From: Corythucha ciliata
Taxonomy: Eukaryota > Arthropoda > Insecta > Hemiptera > Tingidae
DNA: 64,000 nucleotides
Direction: 5' to 3'
Assembly (NCBI GenBank): GCA_038030265.1
Contig: CM075938.1
Span: 43,889,189-43,953,188 of the forward strand
Shown: positions 47,531 through 59,583 of the stretch, one piece after another
Layout of the letters: each line of letters opens with the position of its first letter
Numbering within the stretch: position 1 is the stretch's first letter
Made by a program: the position numbers and the translations under genes
Notes under the pieces: model-generated
What the model was told of the DNA's origin: nothing
The model's database searches: none
The model's input: the letters and a program-made list of their open reading frames with translations, nothing else

Positions 47531-48644
47531 CAGTGGTCCGCAACCTTTTCCGAGGCACAGCACCCTTTGTATTGTAGTCTTACCCTGCGGCATCCCATCC
47601 TAAACGTCGGCTTAACTGTGTAATCCTATACAAGGTTTACAATAACGAGATGCTCTTAGAAAAACCTGAGCTTGGGTACGTTATTTGGGACCAATTTTAC
47701 TATGTACTGAAATTCGACAATTTAGAAAACCTGAAAATCGCGTTCGAAAGTGTCTCAAATGTTTGAAAATCTCTCAAAATTGTCTCAAATGGATAAATTC
47801 GCTTTGAAGTTTTATGAATTTGCCCTTGCACCACCGTGGAAAACGGATTTCGAATCCAGTACATAATTTTTTATGTACAGGTCTGGATAGTATTTGTTGA
47901 GAGCCAGTTTCAAATTCATTTGGTGATTTTTAATGTTTCCAAAAATTTGAGGTTTCCCCTCCAGAAAACCACGGAAACATCTTCAAATTATTCTGCCGCG
48001 TATTAATCTTCTCTCTGAAGGCTGATAGTTTGTCTGTGGGCGACAAAATACGATCAGAGGGACCTTGCAGACCTAAATGACTTCGTTGAGGAGAGGTGTT
48101 GGATAGTGTCAGCCAAGTAAACCTCCAGTCGCCGTCATTTAAGAGAGCACGATAGTCTTCATGATGACTTTCAATAGGTTCTAGATTGCAATAGTTTCTA
48201 AGTATTTGATTGACTGTTATGGTTTCTTAACGGAATTTTTGTTCATACAGGGCGGATGCATGTAAGTGTGACCAAAAAAATTGGGTAAAAGTAGACCTCA
48301 TTTTTGATCGAAAACACCTCATAAGCCATGGTCCGAAAATCAAAGAGTGTGCTCTTCCCATCGAATCCATTGTCGAAAGTTGCAGAATGTCAGCTGGGAA
48401 GCGAGTTACTCGCATTTAGTCAAGGAAAATGATGTTATCCTAAATATAAAAATCATATCTAGAAGTGTTTTGATTTTCGGACCATGGCTTACGGGGTGTT
48501 TTCGATCGCAAATGAGGTCTACTTTTACCCAATTTTTTTTTTGTCACACTTAAACGCATCCACCCTGTATATAACCTCAGATGACCTCATACAAGAGGTG
48601 AGTCCGATCTCAGAATCTCGCGGCACCCTGGTTGTGGACCACTG
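47531..48644. mobile_element. Non-autonomous hAT-like element, 1.1 kb
   Basis: The left end CAGTGGTCCGCAACCTTTTC and the reverse complement of the right end CAGTGGTCCACAACCAGGGT share 15 of the first 16 bases, of the CAGTGGTCC type seen in hAT elements. The interior has no transposase frame. A mariner-type MITE is nested inside it. Both flanks contain CCTAGGG, but not at the same distance from the ends, so the target duplication is unclear. Confidence 0.65.
48246..48569. mobile_element. Mariner-type MITE nested in the hAT-like element
   Basis: The left end reads TACAGGGCGGATGCATGTAA and the reverse complement of the right end TACAGGGTGGATGCGTTTAA, both followed by GTGTGAC. Inverted similarity continues for about 100 bp (GTAGACCTCATTT, GATCGAAAACACC, CCATGGTCCGAAAATCAAA). 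The ACAGGGTG-type end flanked by TA is typical of Tc1/mariner elements in invertebrates. There is no open reading frame of note. Confidence 0.8.
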
Positions 48645-49019
48645 GCCCTAGGGGAACATAGAAGTAAAAACAAATGTCCCCCTCTCGCGGCGTCTAGCCC
48701 AGGACTGGTTCATATCCCCCTGTTCCTTTTATTCCTCCCTGGCAAAAACACGGCCCATTCGGAAGCTGGCTGGAGTACCATCCACCGTGGTCACCCCCCC
48801 TCATGTCCGCTGCCATCTGAACGTCCCAGGCTGTGACGGCCTGCTACCTCCAGAAGCCTCCTCCCTCGACTCCATCCCCCCGGGCTCAATGCCCTACGAT
48901 AATACAAGGAACAGATTTGTGCCAGTACCCGCAACGGTAACGGTAACATTGCGGCACATTGAAAAAGTAGCCCGAAATCGTAAAAAGCACCCAACTAGCC
49001 CCTGTCGGTTTTTGCTAAA

Positions 49020-49910
49020 ATCACTAGGTTTTTAAAATTGGACGAAACTGCGTTGGTATTTCGGGGTTTTCTGACACTGCGAATCCGAAAACGAGAACGG
49101 ATTTTTGATCAAACATGTGTAAGGCGTTATGATTTATATGTCGTTTCCAGCGGCCGCATGAATTTACTCGATGCCATGCAATCGATTACAGCTCTGAAGT
49201 CTATGGAATAGGGTCAACGCTATCGGACCTCGCTGGACCCCTTCGGCGTCGATAAAATCAGTGTAATCCAGTGACGTCGTGCGCTTATTTTTGCACCTTC
49301 GAGGCACTCTGACTGGTGTTTATGGGGTCAGCCGTGCTTTTTGGCAGGGTCTGGCTGCATTCCGTGATTTTCCATTGTCTGAGGGACTTATTACAGTGTC
49401 CGGTTCGAATCGGAACTCTGAGTGAAATGACCTAATTTGTAAAATCGTCCTCTTGGATTCACGGGCGATTGAGCCATGGCCCGGCGATTGTCGCCTTCCC
49501 ATAGTCCCCGGGATAAGACACAAACCGGACCAAGGGCGATTGTTCAAAATTGGTTAGGTATTCAAAATTAAAGGAAACTGTGTACCTTGGCGGTTTTTAC
49601 TTAGGTATTCCGAAAGGGATTTTTGATCAACGAGCCAATTTTCATTGCGATTCCAGTCAGCGTTTTTTTGCAACTCCAGCCAGTTTACAATGGGCTCGTC
49701 GTAAGCACCTATTGGCGTCGCTTGCCCGCTATTAAGTAAACTGCGTCCGGCTCAAATCAAAAAACTTTGAAGAAAAAGCTCAAAATCGTATAAATCATCA
49801 CCCCCCCCCCTCTATCGTTTATAACCCTGGTCGATAGTCAAAAATTGAAATCGGATGAAACTGCGTATCTTGAGGATTCACGAAATCCGTCGGGGGGGGG
49901 GGGATACGGA
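49020..49910. repeat. Degenerate repeat around GGATTTTTGATCAA
   Basis: Segments with GGAAACTGYGT, a TTTCGG-type stretch and GGATTTTTGATCAA occur at about 49038-49120 and 49569-49632, and a partial one at about 49850-49890. They look like copies of one unit spaced roughly 300-530 bp. A C-run (49801) and a G-run (49893) flank the last copy. Confidence 0.4.
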
Positions 49911-51210
49911 GAAATACTCCTTTACCGGTATACAGCGCGATAAAATGAGTACCCCTATCGAGTTTTAAAAGAGAACCCCTTATATGTATTTCGAAACATA
50001 TACAACTTTTTATTCTGGTTTTTTAATATGGCTCTTAAATTAAAATGATGTCGTGTCAAGCACATTAAATAGGTATAATCCAATAGGTATAGTCAATATC
50101 CATAAAAAGAAGTATTATAATAACAATTATACTGACATTAAGATCACATTAATAAATTACAGCGCCGCGCGCTACTTAATATGTTGCTCTAACTTCAAGC
50201 AGTATACAATAGGAATTAAAAAAGAACACTTTGAAGTACCAACTTGCAATAATGTTTGAGAGTATCACATGTCACACATGAAGGTAGTACCCAAATACAT
50301 AAATATGAAAAAGAAGCTAGAAGCGATCTCAGGCGTCTACCAAAGTGAATTCTCCTGCACTCTTTAGTTGATAGAAGCGAGGGTCAGGAGTCTCGCATTA
50401 CTTGCCGTAATTCAAAAAATCGAACGTGATTAGTTCATACGAAGACTACGATTGCGGGGTCTAAAAGTAATACTTAATAAAGAGATTTCCTTAAGCTTCA
50501 TTGAGTAGGTATATAAATCAGTCTTTGAACTTATGAAAACTTTAATCTTAAAATATGTCTTAAATCTGGTCCATAATCGTTTCTGCCCCCGAATCTGTGG
50601 AGCACACTGTCTTAAAGCTTCTCTCGACAAATGAAGCACTTCTACCCATTGCATAAACTTCACTGACCCTTGAGTTAATCTATGCAAGAGATGAACTCGG
50701 ATGTTGGTAAGTTTCTACTAGAGTATAAATTTAACCATTTTGATGGCTCCTTAAGCGGCGAACTCTTAAATTAGATGAAAGTATTAAAAAAGAAAATAGC
50801 TGGAAATTCTTCGCAAACGATTTTCATTTAAGTTTTCAAGCCATGAGGCTCATTAGCCCAGAGGCTCATTAGCATTGACCAGAATCTTTTCGCGAAATAT
50901 CGACGCTCAGCGTGGGAAGCTCGAACGGTTTTTGTGTCGTTTTATTTTCCTCTTTGTCTGCCTTTGATTCGAAGCAGCAAGAGAAAAATACCTAAAAATC
51001 ATCAATAAATGTACCTCATCACGCAGTTACTTTTCTTTAGAAAAAATATGATAAGCGAATGTGCAGAAGCTATAGTTAATTGAACGGCTGGATATTTGAG
51101 AGTAAACCGCAAAATGAAATATGCTTTGTACATGAAGCGAAAGTAAATAGAAAGCGTGTTATTATGAAGAGAGAAGCTTTTCACTGAATAAAGTAAATAT
51201 TTTGGGGAAT
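49911..51210. other. 3' flank of the Methuselah-like gene
   Basis: This is AT-rich DNA downstream of the receptor stop codon, including its probable 3' UTR. A minus-strand AATAAA lies at 50941-50946, about 265 bp past the stop. An 85-codon minus frame at 50687-50430 has no recognised domain. Confidence 0.4.
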
Positions 51211-54200
51211 CTACTGCGTTTGTGCAGGGATGACCGAAATATTTACTTGTTTCAACTTGATGCTGTTCGAGTTGCCCGACGAAGTCGATGAAGTGTGTGT
51301 TGTTTGAATTGAACCTCTGGGTCCGCCGTTGTTTTGAGCGCGACTCTTGCACAGTTTGTTCCAAACGAGGCGGCGAACGCGTTTTTTCCACACAAAAATC
51401 AGGAAAATGAAGAGCCCCTGCAGTGTATTGGTTACGTCGGTGGCGTACCACATGTACTTGGGCACTTCATTCCCAAACATGTACGACACTAATTCGGACA
51501 CCCAGTTGATTCCCATGACGAGAAATAATTTCAAGTAAAGGTTGAAGCTGTAAAAATAACAAGTGCCTGCAATAGCAATTTGGAGGGGGCAAAGAATCAA
51601 TAGAATACCGTTCTTTGTCGTTGCCGTCGTGTTTCCGACTGTCTCCTCTTTTGAGAACGGCCGTTGCTCTTCGGTGTCTCCACAAACGAAGCGCTGTTAC
51701 GGTGTAAAGTACGGAGTTACACAGAATCACCACACCCATTGGGCCGTAAAAAAATACCCACGTTGCGACACGCCCTGAAACATTAACCACAATTTTGTTG
51801 TTTGGGACAAATGGCAGTTTGGCCTCCAGAAAATTTCTAAACTTCATTTTAAAAAATTAAAAAATGGAAACTTTGCCCATAAATCTTATTTTTCATCCAC
51901 GACCAACCAATATAACTCGCTGTGAGTACTTCCGGTTCCCTAGGGAGGTAAAAATCTAACTATAAAGTCGGGCCTAAACTGGGCATTCGGGGCCGATTTT
52001 TGTAACTTACTGCCTAGGGCTCTAAAGTGAGTACTACCGTCACAAAACTGGCCAATATGTCCCTATAAATCCTCTACTCTTCAAAAAAAAAATAGGAAAA
52101 TTCGTCCAGACATCTCTCTTTTGGCCCAGATAAACTACTTTGTGCTCTGATAGACGATAGATTAAGCGCCGTAAATCGCTATTTAGTTCGTGATACCTTG
52201 AAATTATTGGCATATAACCTGCTAGATTATATTGCGTTGTTGACTCTCCTACAGGAACACAATTTTACTGATCGGCTCAAATTGATTTCATGGACTTGAC
52301 TCCTTTCGTACACAAAATTCCTTAATTTGCGCCTGAAAACCCTCAAATTTCACGAGTTCGGCCAATAAAACACCAAATTCACCTGCATCGGCTACTTCAA
52401 AAACAATTTTGGTGAGTTTGGTCCTCCCAGACCATGATGTTTCTCGGGTATTCTTTTCATAATTGAATTCTGTATGGATGGCTCTTTTAAGAACGAAGCC
52501 TGTAAAATTGCCCTTTTTGGAATCCTCCAGACACGTGACATTGGTTTTTCTAATGCGCCGACACCGCGAAATTTTGTGCTTTCGGCGAGCCGGACCCATT
52601 TTGAATAAGCCAGCTCCGCGAAATTTGACCATGAAAGAAGCCGGAACCGCCAAATTGGCTCTTTGTGTGGGCCAAGCCGACGGATTATTATTATTATTAT
52701 TATTTTGTGAGTCAGTCCCACAAAATTGGTTTATAATGGGCCACCCGTGCGACATTTTGTTTATGAAAGAAGCCAGACCCGTGTCATTGCTCTTCAAAAT
52801 GAGCAAACACCGTGGAAGATTTTGTTTTTTAGATGTGAAATCCGTGAAGTTGGCTTTTTAAACAAGCCAACCCTTGTGTGAATTGCTTGCTTTCAAAGAG
52901 CCAGAGGTGACATTGTTTCTCGAATCAACCAAAACGGCAAAATTGGGTTCTGTAAGTGCCGAATCCGCGAAATTTGATCTTCTGAAGGGCTCAACCCGCG
53001 GAATTGCTTTTATAAACGCCCCAAACGTGTGCATCAGCTTTTTTGAACCCCGTGAAATTGGGCTTTTTAATGAGTCAACCCCACAAATTTGGCTGTTTAG
53101 GGAGTCAGTAGCGTTTTTTCTCAATTTCAGCCGTGAATTTGCGTTTTTTCCTATTTTATCACCGAATTCGCCTTTTTCTTCCTCGCGAATAACGCTTTCT
53201 ATTCTAATGGTGGATTTCACCACCTCAGCTTAAGGTTTGGCTTAAAATTAAGTCGGACTTAAGGGAAAAAATGCACCATAAGTACATCCACCTCTGTGAA
53301 TCGGCATTTTCTGAATTTCATCTGTGAAATATTGTTCTTTTTCCCCAATTTTTTCCAGCAAGCTGTAGCGCTTTATCTCAATTCTTCCCACGAAGGAACG
53401 CTTTTTTCTCGATTTGAGGCGGGAATTGGCGATTTTCTCAATTTTAGAAGCGAGTTAGCGATTTTTTCACATCGTAACGACATAAAAATCCCCATTTTTT
53501 CCTCTATAAGCTTTTCGCCCTCCCTCCCCATCCAAACGGTAGTCCAAGGTGGTCCGCTTCCCTCGCCCCTAATACCGGTACCCCGGTACGCTAGAGTTTA
53601 AAAGGGCTGTACCCTGAATTGGAGGGCTTTAGGGACACAGTTCTGCAAAATTGGCTTTTCGAGTGAGTAAAACCCGCGTAATTAGGTTCTGTGCGATTCA
53701 AATTCGCAAAATTTGGATGTAGAAAGGGCTAATCCCGCCAAATTGATTTTTTCAAGGGAAAAATTTGCGAAATTAGGATAAAGGCGTGAAAACCACAAAT
53801 TCTAGCCATCGATGTAACCATGACGATAAAAAAGAGGAAGATGACTCGGGAATCAACTGTATCATCTTCCCCGTTGGCTTATTGGGTGAGCAAAGCCCAT
53901 GAAATTGAATACTCCGGCTCCGTTTCCTTTCTTCTCGGTTGTTACTCCTATACGACCTTCCTCTTCTTCTTAAGAACTTATAACAACAACCTCTTATTGC
54001 AGTTTTTATTGAATGCATTTCGGGCACAGACCGTAGCCCCTCACCAGCATTTGCAAAAAGAGGTTGTTGTTAGTTCCTGAGAAAAAAAGGAAGGCAATGA
54101 AATTGGGGTCTTGGTGATCCAAATTCACGAAATTTGGGTTTTGAAAAGGCTAACCCCACCGACCTATCTGACCTTGACTGATGACTCGAAACTACAAATT

Positions 54201-56259
54201 TATCGTTATGTAAACAACAAAATTATGGGACTTTTTCAACCTATTTGACACTTTTCAACTTGTTCGAACTGTACTAAATAGTTGTCAAGATTGTTGCAAT
54301 TATGTATTGCTGTAAAGTCACAGTATGAGGCGAACTCATGACGAGAATTAGAAACAAGTTCCATTGGAACTCGACTGTGAATATAAGTTATGAACGACGG
54401 ATTTAAAAACTCATCAAGAAACGCGTTTCTATTGACTTTCGCAGCCTTTTGTGATTGATGTTATTTAAGACTCGAGCATGGTCGATAACATATCGTCATC
54501 GATTATCTTTTGTTTCCCCTGTAAATTCTGTTAATTAACTGAGGCGTGCTTACATTTACTAGATAATTATAAAAACCGAAGCGCACGGTACACGAAAAAC
54601 CTGTCCCGCGATATTGGTCTATCAGCTTTATGGGCCAAGTACGATAGAGACGAGGGCGTCTTCCTCGAGATGAAATATTTACGGCCTTTCTTTTGGGTTA
54701 ATCTCATCACCGGCATGCCCTCGGCCCTGATAGAATCCTATAAAATTACAAATTTATCTTTTGAAAATAACGAAACTTCACGAATCTTCTTTTGATACCC
54801 TCGCCTGTCCTCCGTAAGTCTTTGAATAAGATTTTGAGCTAGAATTTTTTTTTTTTTAATGAAATGACTAAAACAGGGTAAGGAAGCTCATAGGAAAGAT
54901 TGCTATGACAGGAATACGAAAAAAACGGACGATAAGCTAGACCTTGACGAAGTATACGTCTATATGAATAAAAAATAAACTAAGTAGCCCCCCCCCCCAT
55001 TCTCGAGGTACCCATGTTAGTCACATGTTATTCACTTATGATGATGATACAGACCTTTGAAAAAACATTTATCCGTGCCAATGCCTGGCTTGAAAAGTGA
55101 TGTGGCCGGCACGGCGTCGGAGTAATCCACTCCTACTGTAATGGTCAAGATTAGAAGCGGCATTCCCCAGGCGTACAATGAATAGAAAAGCAGTTTCTTT
55201 CGGTCTCTCTCAGAGGCTGATCCACGTAATAGTTTGAACCCGCTGAAACAGGAATAATATTTTAATGTATAAATTCCTAAAATTCTTGAAGTGCTAGACA
55301 ATAGACAGCGCAATATTACGTTGTACGAAATCACCTGCCACGGTCAATGCAATTAATGTTAATGAATACCCAATAAGAATTTCCTTATTATTTTCCAAGT
55401 TCTTCCAAGAAAAACGAATAAAAATCAATAAAAGTATTTGTTAGTTGAATGCAATTATTAATGCAAGCGGTCACGTAGCAGTTCTAAAACCAGCATTTAG
55501 ACGTAAATACTGAGGAGAGTGTCTAATTAGAGGAAACAATTTTTTTTTTTTTCAGAAAGGATATTACCTGAAAGCCCAACAAATATCGATGCACATGACG
55601 TTTAGCCAGAAAAAGGTGGCCAAAAAGAAAAATTGTACAGCGAATCCTGGAACAAGAAGAAAAAAACAAGTTGAAAGAATTGAAACATTTTTTTTTGTGG
55701 AGGTACATATGTTAAATCGTTATTTAAAGTTCATTGAATAAGGGAGGACCACTTGAGAATCGAATTGATCAGGGATTTATTAGACGAAAAATCCTCGTGA
55801 CATAAACTTACCTAAAATTTGACATACAAGGTCGGACAAATAAGCCGGAAACAATTGAACGATGCTCACTGAGACCATTGCTAGGGAGAGAGACGCGAAA
55901 TAATTGACATTACAGAACCGCTGAACTGATTTAAGATTGAATACAGAAACATAAACGACGAACGTCACGAAAATGAAAAAGAACGATACTAAATAGGTAG
56001 AGCCGTATGTTAAGAACGGAGTGTCGTCAATTGCAGCTATCGAAGGTGGTTTGTGGCAGAGCACGGGGTAAATCGCGTTATATGCGTCAAAACGTTCTAA
56101 ACAGTAGTCCTGGCGTAAAGACGAATAGCCTTCGACGTCTAGGCCTTCGGGAGTCAACGTCCAATGGTCGTCATCATCAGACAGCCTGTATTTTGTGCAG
56201 TTCAACTGCCCAAAAATGAAGAAAAAACAACAATTTGAGCTCGAAGGACATAATTTCAT
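51211..56259 (-). CDS. Methuselah-like GPCR (family B), N-terminus probably incomplete
   Basis: Methuselah-type receptors are arthropod secretin-like GPCRs linked in flies to stress resistance and lifespan; the ligand is not predictable here. Five exons join in frame: 56259-55812, 55646-55568, 55242-55055, 51774-51609 and 51547-51211 (405 aa from the first Met). The end of the ectodomain is seen (HWTLTPEG, QDYCLERF, PVLCHKPP). Seven membrane segments follow; diagnostic pieces are FFFLATFFWLNVMCIDICWA (TM3), FYSLYAWGMPLLILTITVGV (TM4), FKPGIGTDKCFF (loop 2), VFFYGPMGVVILCNSVLY (TM5), FLVMGINWVSELVSYMF (TM6) and TNTLQGLFIFLIFVWKKRV (TM7). Cys of LVCQILG and KCFF form the expected disulfide. The ectodomain is only ~85 residues against ~190 in fly Methuselah, and an acceptor-like TTTTTGGGCAG sits just after the first Met. 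An upstream exon with the true signal peptide is therefore likely. Intron four is 3.3 kb. Confidence 0.9.
52260..54140. repeat. Family C and A arrays in the receptor's intron 4
   Basis: About 52260-53100 is family C, switching orientation near 52480 (TTTCACGAGTTCGGCC before, CCGCGAAATTTGACC after). About 53105-53470 is family A (TCAATTTCAGCCGTGAATTT, GCGAGTTAGCGATTTTTTC). About 53620-54140 is degenerate family C. An (ATT)n run lies near 52684-52704. Several mutually overlapping open frames over 100 codons here arise from the 30-31-bp periodicity and contain no domain. Confidence 0.65.
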
Positions 56260-56419
56260 TCATCGTTAGAGCTAACGGGGTTAACGTGAAAAATGAAATT
56301 TTTTGAGTGGCTCAGTTCTGGCTGTTTTGAGCAGTTCCATTTCAGACAAAGCTCTGAGATCTGACTTGCGAAAGCTTTTCAATGATGAGCATTCGAGGCC
56401 ACATGTATTTTATTGTATT

Positions 56420-56547
56420 GGGCTATTCTGTAGCTCTCTCAGTTCAGCGGCAATCGTACGTTTTCATTCAATTTTTCAGATAAATTGAATGAACATTTAA
56501 GGGCGTCCAGCGTGGCCCCAACGCTTAAAAAGTTACAGAATAGCCCC
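56420..56547. mobile_element. MITE family M2, copy 1 (GGGCTATTCTGTAAC ends)
   Basis: The left end reads GGGCTATTCTGTAGCTCTC and the reverse complement of the right end GGGGCTATTCTGTAACTTTT. The interior is a palindrome-rich segment with TCAATTTTTCAGATAAATTGA. It lies just upstream of the receptor gene, in its likely promoter or first intron. Confidence 0.75.
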
Positions 56548-56828
56548 ACCAGAATCGTAAAAATGTGATATTCGTGGAAATTTATCGTGAAACACGCTGA
56601 ATTTCGCTGGTAAAGCTCATGTCGCTCGCTTAATCGCTTATTTTCGGCACGAGTACGAATCTTCAGAGTCGGTGTCTTCGAACATAGCTTTATTGTTACT
56701 GAGGGGCGATCCGTTGACAAAACCCACTTTCGGCTAAGCGACATTGAGCCAGTTCATAGCTTTCATAGCCGTCATTCACGAACGTTTATCATTATGTTTC
56801 TATTACGTAATTATTTTCACTAGAATTA

Positions 56829-57038
56829 ACCCCGGTTCACATCTGTCATGCATTTTTGGATAGGTGTGGGTGCAGTAATAGGTGCCGAATAATGACGGTT
56901 ACGTTTCTCAGCACGCTAAGATTTACTTTCCAACCCCAATATGGTCGAACCGTTACACGAATTTCCACAGTCTCCGATCCGATGTGCATGAATTGGAGTC
57001 GGATCGGAAGCGTGCATGATAGGTTTGAACCGGGCGTT
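56829..57038. mobile_element. MITE with ACSCCCGGTTCA ends
   Basis: The left end reads ACCCCGGTTCACATCTGTCA plus TGCA. The reverse complement of the right end reads ACGCCCGGTTCAAACCTATC plus ATGCA. The element is about 210 bp and abuts an M2 element at 57042. There is no coding capacity. Confidence 0.75.
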
Positions 57039-57041
57039 AGA

Positions 57042-57190
57042 GGGGCGATTCTGTAACTTTACGGTATCACTTTATTGTTGTAAGTCACCTGATTTCATGA
57101 ATTGCCCCCCCCCCCCCAATTAATGCAATCATGTGACTGATGATAGAGAATCCGATTCCTTAAAATGACCAAAAATTACAGAATCACCCA
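57042..57190. mobile_element. MITE family M2, copy 2
   Basis: The left end GGGGCGATTCTGTAACTTTA pairs with the reverse complement of the right end, TGGGTGATTCTGTAATTTTT. It contains a C14 run at about 57106. It directly follows the element at 56829-57038, suggesting insertion next to or into its end. Confidence 0.75.
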
Positions 57191-57502
57191 TTAGATGAAA
57201 TCGAGTGTCTTTTTCATCAAAACGATTTCTTTGCCGGAATCACGCGTTATTTATTTTATTTTACTTTTCGAAAAAACTGAGTGAAAGATAAATATTTCCA
57301 AGAAGTCGAGTTGAAGAAAAGGCCCCTGGGCGATTGACATTTGCTATCAACTGTTTCTGTATTCCTGAGAATTGCACAACTTTAACTATTGGGTGGAGAT
57401 GAAATTCTTAAGAATTTTTTGGGGCAATATTGCACGCAAGTTTTTTAAAAGCGTCCGGTCCCTACCCAGGAACATAATTATGTTTTTTCTCATCGTGCAT
57501 GC

Positions 57503-57797
57503 AATAGGTCTGTTCCATTGTTCCGCTATTACTGCACTAGTGCAGAAAAACATGTGATCTCATGACTAATTTTGAAAAATAGAATGAAATCATATGATTT
57601 TCTTCAAAAGTGTAGCATTCACTACACAATGGAACATACCTAATACTATTGCTTCAAAAAAAGCATCGTCTGATCCGAGCTATATTGTTACCCTACAGGC
57701 TCCAGGTTTCATTCAATTTTTTAAAATAAGTCAATGATATTACATGGTTTTCTACACTAGTGCAGCACTAGCAAAACAATGGAACAATGGGCCTATT
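57503..57797. mobile_element. MITE with AATAGG...TTCCATTGTT ends, compound
   Basis: The left end AATAGGTCTGTTCCATTGTT is matched by the reverse complement of the right end, AATAGGCCCATTGTTCCATT, with CTGCACTAGTGYAG in both arms. A second inverted match to the left end, TTAGGTATGTTCCATTGTGT, lies at about 57620-57643, so two related elements or a deletion derivative share the left end. Confidence 0.7.
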
Positions 57798-58852
57798 GTG
57801 CCCCACGTAAGGCGGGACCTGCTCGATTTTACCGGCTATATAGAAGTTTGCGTTTGGATGGAGTGGGCGTGCGATTTTCATCGAAAACGCACAGATAGGA
57901 CACTACAGGAGTTTTTCGCTGTTAACTCTCTTAAGACGCTCTCGATCGCACCTCCAGTCATATGCAAAATGTGTAGCCCAAATCATTGTACCATAACTTG
58001 AAAGTTCTATTCAAATTCAAACCATGATTTCCATTCCGGGGGGATCTTTTCCACAAAATTACCATCGTTTTAAGAAATATTGTCCGATAAAAGCGAACTT
58101 TTGCAAATGTCGCTGCTGAGGGGAGGAAGGGGAGATTCCATTCATTTACTTCCTGCCTTGATTTCAAATGGCTGAAATCTTGACGAGTCGCTTAACAGGA
58201 AATCCTACATCTTGGACTTTATTTCATTGCACGCATTCCTCACTTGCCACTCCCTTGAATCGACCCTTTTATCAATTGCATAAATAACGTACATATTTTT
58301 CGTTTGAAATGAAATATGCACGCGCTAATTTTCTTGTCATGTTGTAAGTGAAAAAAACAAAAACATATAGTTTCTGAACGACTTGCGGTGGTAATGACGA
58401 GTGTTTAAAGAAACTCCCTCTACCCTAGTTTACTTGTACAGTACACAAAATTACTCTTGTTTTTGCCACTGGAAAGTCTTAATTATAGGAATTAGCAATT
58501 GATGCTACTAAGCTTTATCTCTTTTGTTTCGATTCTCTCTCCAGAGACTTCGTCGTCTTTGGCGACGAGACAAAAATTCGTTCATTAGCGCGATGGGCTT
58601 TGAAAGATATAAACACAGATTAACATAAGAGTGAAGACACCCGTTTCGAGTATAATATTATGAGCATGAAATTATTCTGAGCCTTTGACAAACCGGAATA
58701 CTGTAACGTCGTAGAGATTGTTTTCTTTTGGAGTGGTAATCCAACGTGCTTTACGTCCAACTACCATACGGTGTCGTGGACGAGGGCGAAAGCACACATT
58801 TTACTGTTCTCACGTGGTTATCATTTCTTCTTAAATAATCCAGCCTTTTGTG

Positions 58853-58923
58853 GGAATCGAACCCACTCAGAAGACGATACCTGGACATGAGAGTCGACGC
58901 CCTAACGACCTCGGCCACTCTGC
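58853..58923 (-). tRNA. Class II tRNA-like sequence, pseudogene or SINE head
   Basis: On the minus strand, GAGTGGCCGAGGTCGTTAGG looks like the D arm (box A) of a Ser/Leu-type tRNA. A long variable-arm-like CAGGTATCGTCTTCTGAGTG and a perfect box B GTGGGTTCGATTCCCAC follow. The acceptor stem pairs poorly (CAGC with GCTG only) and the anticodon arm does not fold well, so no anticodon is assigned. A degraded tRNA or tRNA-derived SINE fits best. Confidence 0.5.
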
Positions 58924-59462
58924 TGGGCAATTGTTTTCTTTTAAATAAGCAAATTATTGGTGAGCCCAGACGTCCAGACAAAAACAAAACGACTGCCATT
59001 TTTTAATGTTAAAAATTAAAGAGCCGTGCCTCTGGTTACGGCATTTTGATGGTGAGAGTTGAATACAAGAATGAGCGCTGGCTTCTGTTCTATTGTAGGA
59101 TTTTGATAATTTCGACGTTACTAAGGAGGGAGGGTGGAAGTAGTTACATAATGCGAATAATTTTATGTGGGACAAGGCAAACGGGGCAGAATTCTGAGAA
59201 ACTTGTCAACGAGCAGGTATTCATTTTTTGTGAGTTATTGACTTATATTTTGCTTCCATGCCGCGTATTTATTTCGAGGACAATATGCCCAAATACCACG
59301 CTAAAGATATGAATACGAGAACAATAAACTCCCTAGTTTTTTTTTTTGGTGGTCTTGGTTAGATGTTTGATAAATATTAAACATCCTGCAAATAACGCAG
59401 ACTCACTCCCTTGAGTGTTGCTGACACGCAAAGTTAGCGGCCTTTTTATTCTTCCTCCCTAG

Positions 59463-59583
59463 AGCATTCAAAATGAGTGTGGCGAACTTCATTTCAAGAA
59501 GAGAAAAGCTCAGGTCCAAGTCCACCGTCCGCGACTTGGACAAATGCCATTTACTGTCCCCTTGTACAACTTGCAAAAAAAAT
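59463..59583 (+). other. Candidate internal coding exon, family unknown
   Basis: A pyrimidine-rich tract ending TCCCTAG precedes it and AAAT-GTGAGT follows, so both splice sites look good. Two frames are open. One encodes MSVANFISRREKLRSKSTVR onward and ends CTTCKKN; the other encodes NECGELHFKKRKAQVQVHRP onward with RLGQMPFTVPLYNL. I recognise neither and found no partner exon nearby. Confidence 0.3.

Noticed and set aside
52288..53233. Several open frames of 100-170 codons on both strands
   Set aside because: They overlap each other on both strands within family C/A arrays; unit lengths near 30 bp keep stops out of phase, giving long chance frames.
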